Assembly (NCBI GenBank): GCA_016719945.1
Contig: JADJYE010000019.1
Location: forward strand, 43,576 to 107,575
Source of the DNA: Polyangiaceae bacterium
GTDB lineage: Bacteria; Myxococcota_A; Polyangia; Polyangiales; Polyangiaceae
Direction: 5' to 3'
Length of the DNA stretch: 64,000 nt
In this document: positions 62,438 to 64,000 of the stretch, one piece after another
Numbering within the stretch: the first letter of the stretch is position 1
Layout of the letters: every line of letters starts with the position of its first letter
Translations under genes and position numbers: made by a program
Notes under the pieces: model-generated
Databases searched by the model: none
Seen by the model: the letters and a program-made list of their open reading frames with translations, nothing else
Told to the model about the DNA's origin: nothing

Positions 62438-64000
62438 GTGCGGTCGTCTCTCGCCCTCGTCCTCCTGGCGCTCGCCTCATCCGCTTGCGACCTGTTCCCA
62501 GCGCGCGTCGTGCACCAGCGCGTCGGCCTCACCATCACGCCGCCGGCGGGAGGACAAGGCACGATACGGCAGCTCGAGGGCCGCGATCAGGTGCCCCTCT
62601 CGGGGAGCCGCGTCGACGGCGACAAGGGCGACTTCATGCTCCAGAGCGGGCAGATGGTCGCCGTGGTGTCGCGCGAGTATGGCGAGATCGTCGACTTCGG
62701 TCCCGAGGGCGCCATCGACGGGGTCGTCGCGATCACGGCGGCGGTCTTCGACCCTCTCTCTCAGGCGCGCTCGCCCGTGGTCTTCATCGGGGTGGAGCCC
62801 GAGGCGCCGTCGGTCCTCCACATCGTCCGCCGGCCTCCTTCCGTCCCGGCTCGGCTGCACACGTTCGTGACGTTCCGCGGCGAGACGCTGGTGATGGAGT
62901 CGACCCTCGAGCCCGAGTCCATCAAGGACAGCGGAATGGTCGTCGGGCTCGGGGAGCGGATCGGCTGGGGCAACCACCCGACCTGGGTCCAGGGCGTCGG
63001 GCTCGCCCGCAAGGACGCGGTGCAAGAGACCGCCGCCTTCGTCGGGCGCGAGTCCCGCGGGCTCTCGTACGCGATCGGACACGAAGGAGAGGAGACGATG
63101 GTGCGGATCTCCAGCGTCGGGCTCGCCGGGTTCTTCGCGGTGGGCCGCGCCAGCGAGCTCAGCGTCGCCGCCGCCGGTGATCGCAGCCCGCGACGAACGG
63201 TGCTGCTCGCGGCCTCCGAGTCGTCGATCGGCCACGCGGCCTCGAAGCTGTATGCGCCGAGCTCGATGCGCACCCACGAGGGCGTCTCCAGCCCCGTGCG
63301 CGGCGCCCGCGTCGAGGTGGCGGAGTGCCCCGACGAAGAGAAGGACAAGCCTCGCCGCCCCTACGCGCGCTTTCGCCCGGGGGAGCCGCTCGTGTTCCCG
63401 GCGTCCGGCTGCTTCGAGGCGCGCCTCTGGGCGCCCGGGCACAAGTCGACCGAGTGGACCAAGCTGGAAGAGCTGAAGGGCCTCGCGCTCGCGCCGTCGG
63501 GGAGCCTGATCGTCTCGATCGTCGAGGGCGGAAAGGCCACCGTGGCGCGGGTCCAGGTCCGCGGGGTCGATGGGACCGCGAGCCCCGACTGGGGCGAAGA
63601 TCCCGAGGACGGGTCTGCCGTGAACACCGCGCACGTGAAGGCGGGCGTCTTGAATCGTCCGGTGCCGCCGGGGCGGTACAAGGTCGTCGCCGATCGAGGC
63701 TTCGAATACGACGCTCCCGAGGCGACCATCGAGGTCCGGTCAGGGCACAACGCCTACGTCGCGCTCGAGCTGAAGCGCGCCGTCGACACCGCCGGCTGGA
63801 TCTCGGCGGATCTCCACCTGCACGCCGACCCGTCGCCCGACGCCCCCCAGTCCCTCGAGGACCGCGTCCTCGCGCTCGCTGCCGCAGGGGTCGAGGTCGG
63901 CGTCGCGACCGACCATAACAGGGTGTCAGACTACCGGCCGGCGATCAGCGCCCTCGGGCTCGGCTCGCGCGTCGCCTCCGTCATCGGCGACGAGGTCACG
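62438..64000 (+). CDS. PHP-domain lipoprotein (CehA/McbA-like), 3' truncated by window edge
   Basis: A predicted lipoprotein open to the end of the window (at least 520 residues). GTG at 62438 gives a signal peptide with the lipobox at Cys17 (LASSAC). The first 430 residues are beta-rich and unrecognised. Then, near residues 450-510, a PHP-type metallohydrolase domain begins: ADLHLHADPSP, GVEVGVATDHNRVSDY and GDEVT, with the metal-binding HxH and DH. PHP/CehA-like proteins hydrolyse phosphoesters or esters. The gene lies 26 bp after the interrupted kinase and may have shared its transcript. The C-terminal half is missing from the window. Confidence 0.82.
   Translation, partial: MRSSLALVLLALASSACDLFPARVVHQRVGLTITPPAGGQGTIRQLEGRDQVPLSGSRVDGDKGDFMLQSGQMVAVVSREYGEIVDFGPEGAIDGVVAITAAVFDPLSQARSPVVFIGVEPEAPSVLHIVRRPPSVPARLHTFVTFRGETLVMESTLEPESIKDSGMVVGLGERIGWGNHPTWVQGVGLARKDAVQETAAFVGRESRGLSYAIGHEGEETMVRISSVGLAGFFAVGRASELSVAAAGDRSPRRTVLLAASESSIGHAASKLYAPSSMRTHEGVSSPVRGARVEVAECPDEEKDKPRRPYARFRPGEPLVFPASGCFEARLWAPGHKSTEWTKLEELKGLALAPSGSLIVSIVEGGKATVARVQVRGVDGTASPDWGEDPEDGSAVNTAHVKAGVLNRPVPPGRYKVVADRGFEYDAPEATIEVRSGHNAYVALELKRAVDTAGWISADLHLHADPSPDAPQSLEDRVLALAAAGVEVGVATDHNRVSDYRPAISALGLGSRVASVIGDEVT

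Overview
The window is high-GC, densely packed chromosomal DNA of myxobacterial type, most likely a Polyangiales/Sorangiineae-like deltaproteobacterium or a metagenome-assembled relative. This rests on five Ser/Thr protein kinase loci, many TPR/PEGA envelope proteins, Gly/Ala-rich lipoproteins, a MYXO-CTERM-like tail on an M23 peptidase, an AgmX-like C-terminal domain, and frequent GTG/TTG starts with 4-bp stop/start overlaps. I see no rRNA, tRNA, CRISPR array or prophage. Frames rich in G/C at the third position create many long antisense shadows, which are omitted.

Layout. 1-8.5 kb: the 3' part of a SNF2 helicase, a degenerate EAL protein, a TPR/PEGA + lipoprotein pair, a DsbA-like thioredoxin, a GH84 glycosidase and a cytochrome c. 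8.6-13.3 kb: a YhaN/YhaO-type ATPase/nuclease pair. 13.3-19.4 kb: a kinase with a large C-terminal sensor-like region, a membrane protein with three winged-helix-like units, Hsp33, and an FMN-dependent alpha-hydroxy-acid dehydrogenase broken by one base. 19.5-23.6 kb: a C1-type cysteine peptidase lipoprotein next to a radical SAM/SPASM enzyme, a DUF6922-like gene with a truncated partner, and a secreted protein with an internal duplication. 23.8-27.4 kb: DNA polymerase IV, ornithine carbamoyltransferase, a glutaredoxin/IscA-like/rhodanese fusion and a YchJ-family protein. 27.4-51.2 kb: two kinase - TPR/PEGA - lipoprotein operons, a PAS/GGDEF/EAL protein, a frameshifted flotillin-like gene, a frameshifted Kef-type antiporter, an acyl-CoA dehydrogenase, an M23 peptidase and another kinase. 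51.2-64 kb: a SerA-type dehydrogenase, a bizarre T-depleted stretch of about 0.67 kb, a thioesterase, a DUF2169 protein, an ECF sigma factor overlapping a YfbK-like vWA protein, a kinase gene split by a decayed ISAzo13-like element, and a PHP-domain lipoprotein running off the end.

Themes. The strongest biological theme is envelope signalling. Kinase, TPR/PEGA two-TM protein and Gly-rich lipoprotein are repeatedly translationally coupled, and the TPR/PEGA members share a transmembrane hairpin with a cysteine pair in its loop. The most intriguing possible undescribed pairing is the C1 peptidase lipoprotein with the radical SAM/SPASM enzyme. A caution runs through the whole window: four conserved genes each carry one single-base indel, and one intergenic stretch looks like failed base calling. 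Some broken genes are therefore probably assembly errors. The IS-split kinase, by contrast, looks like real decay.
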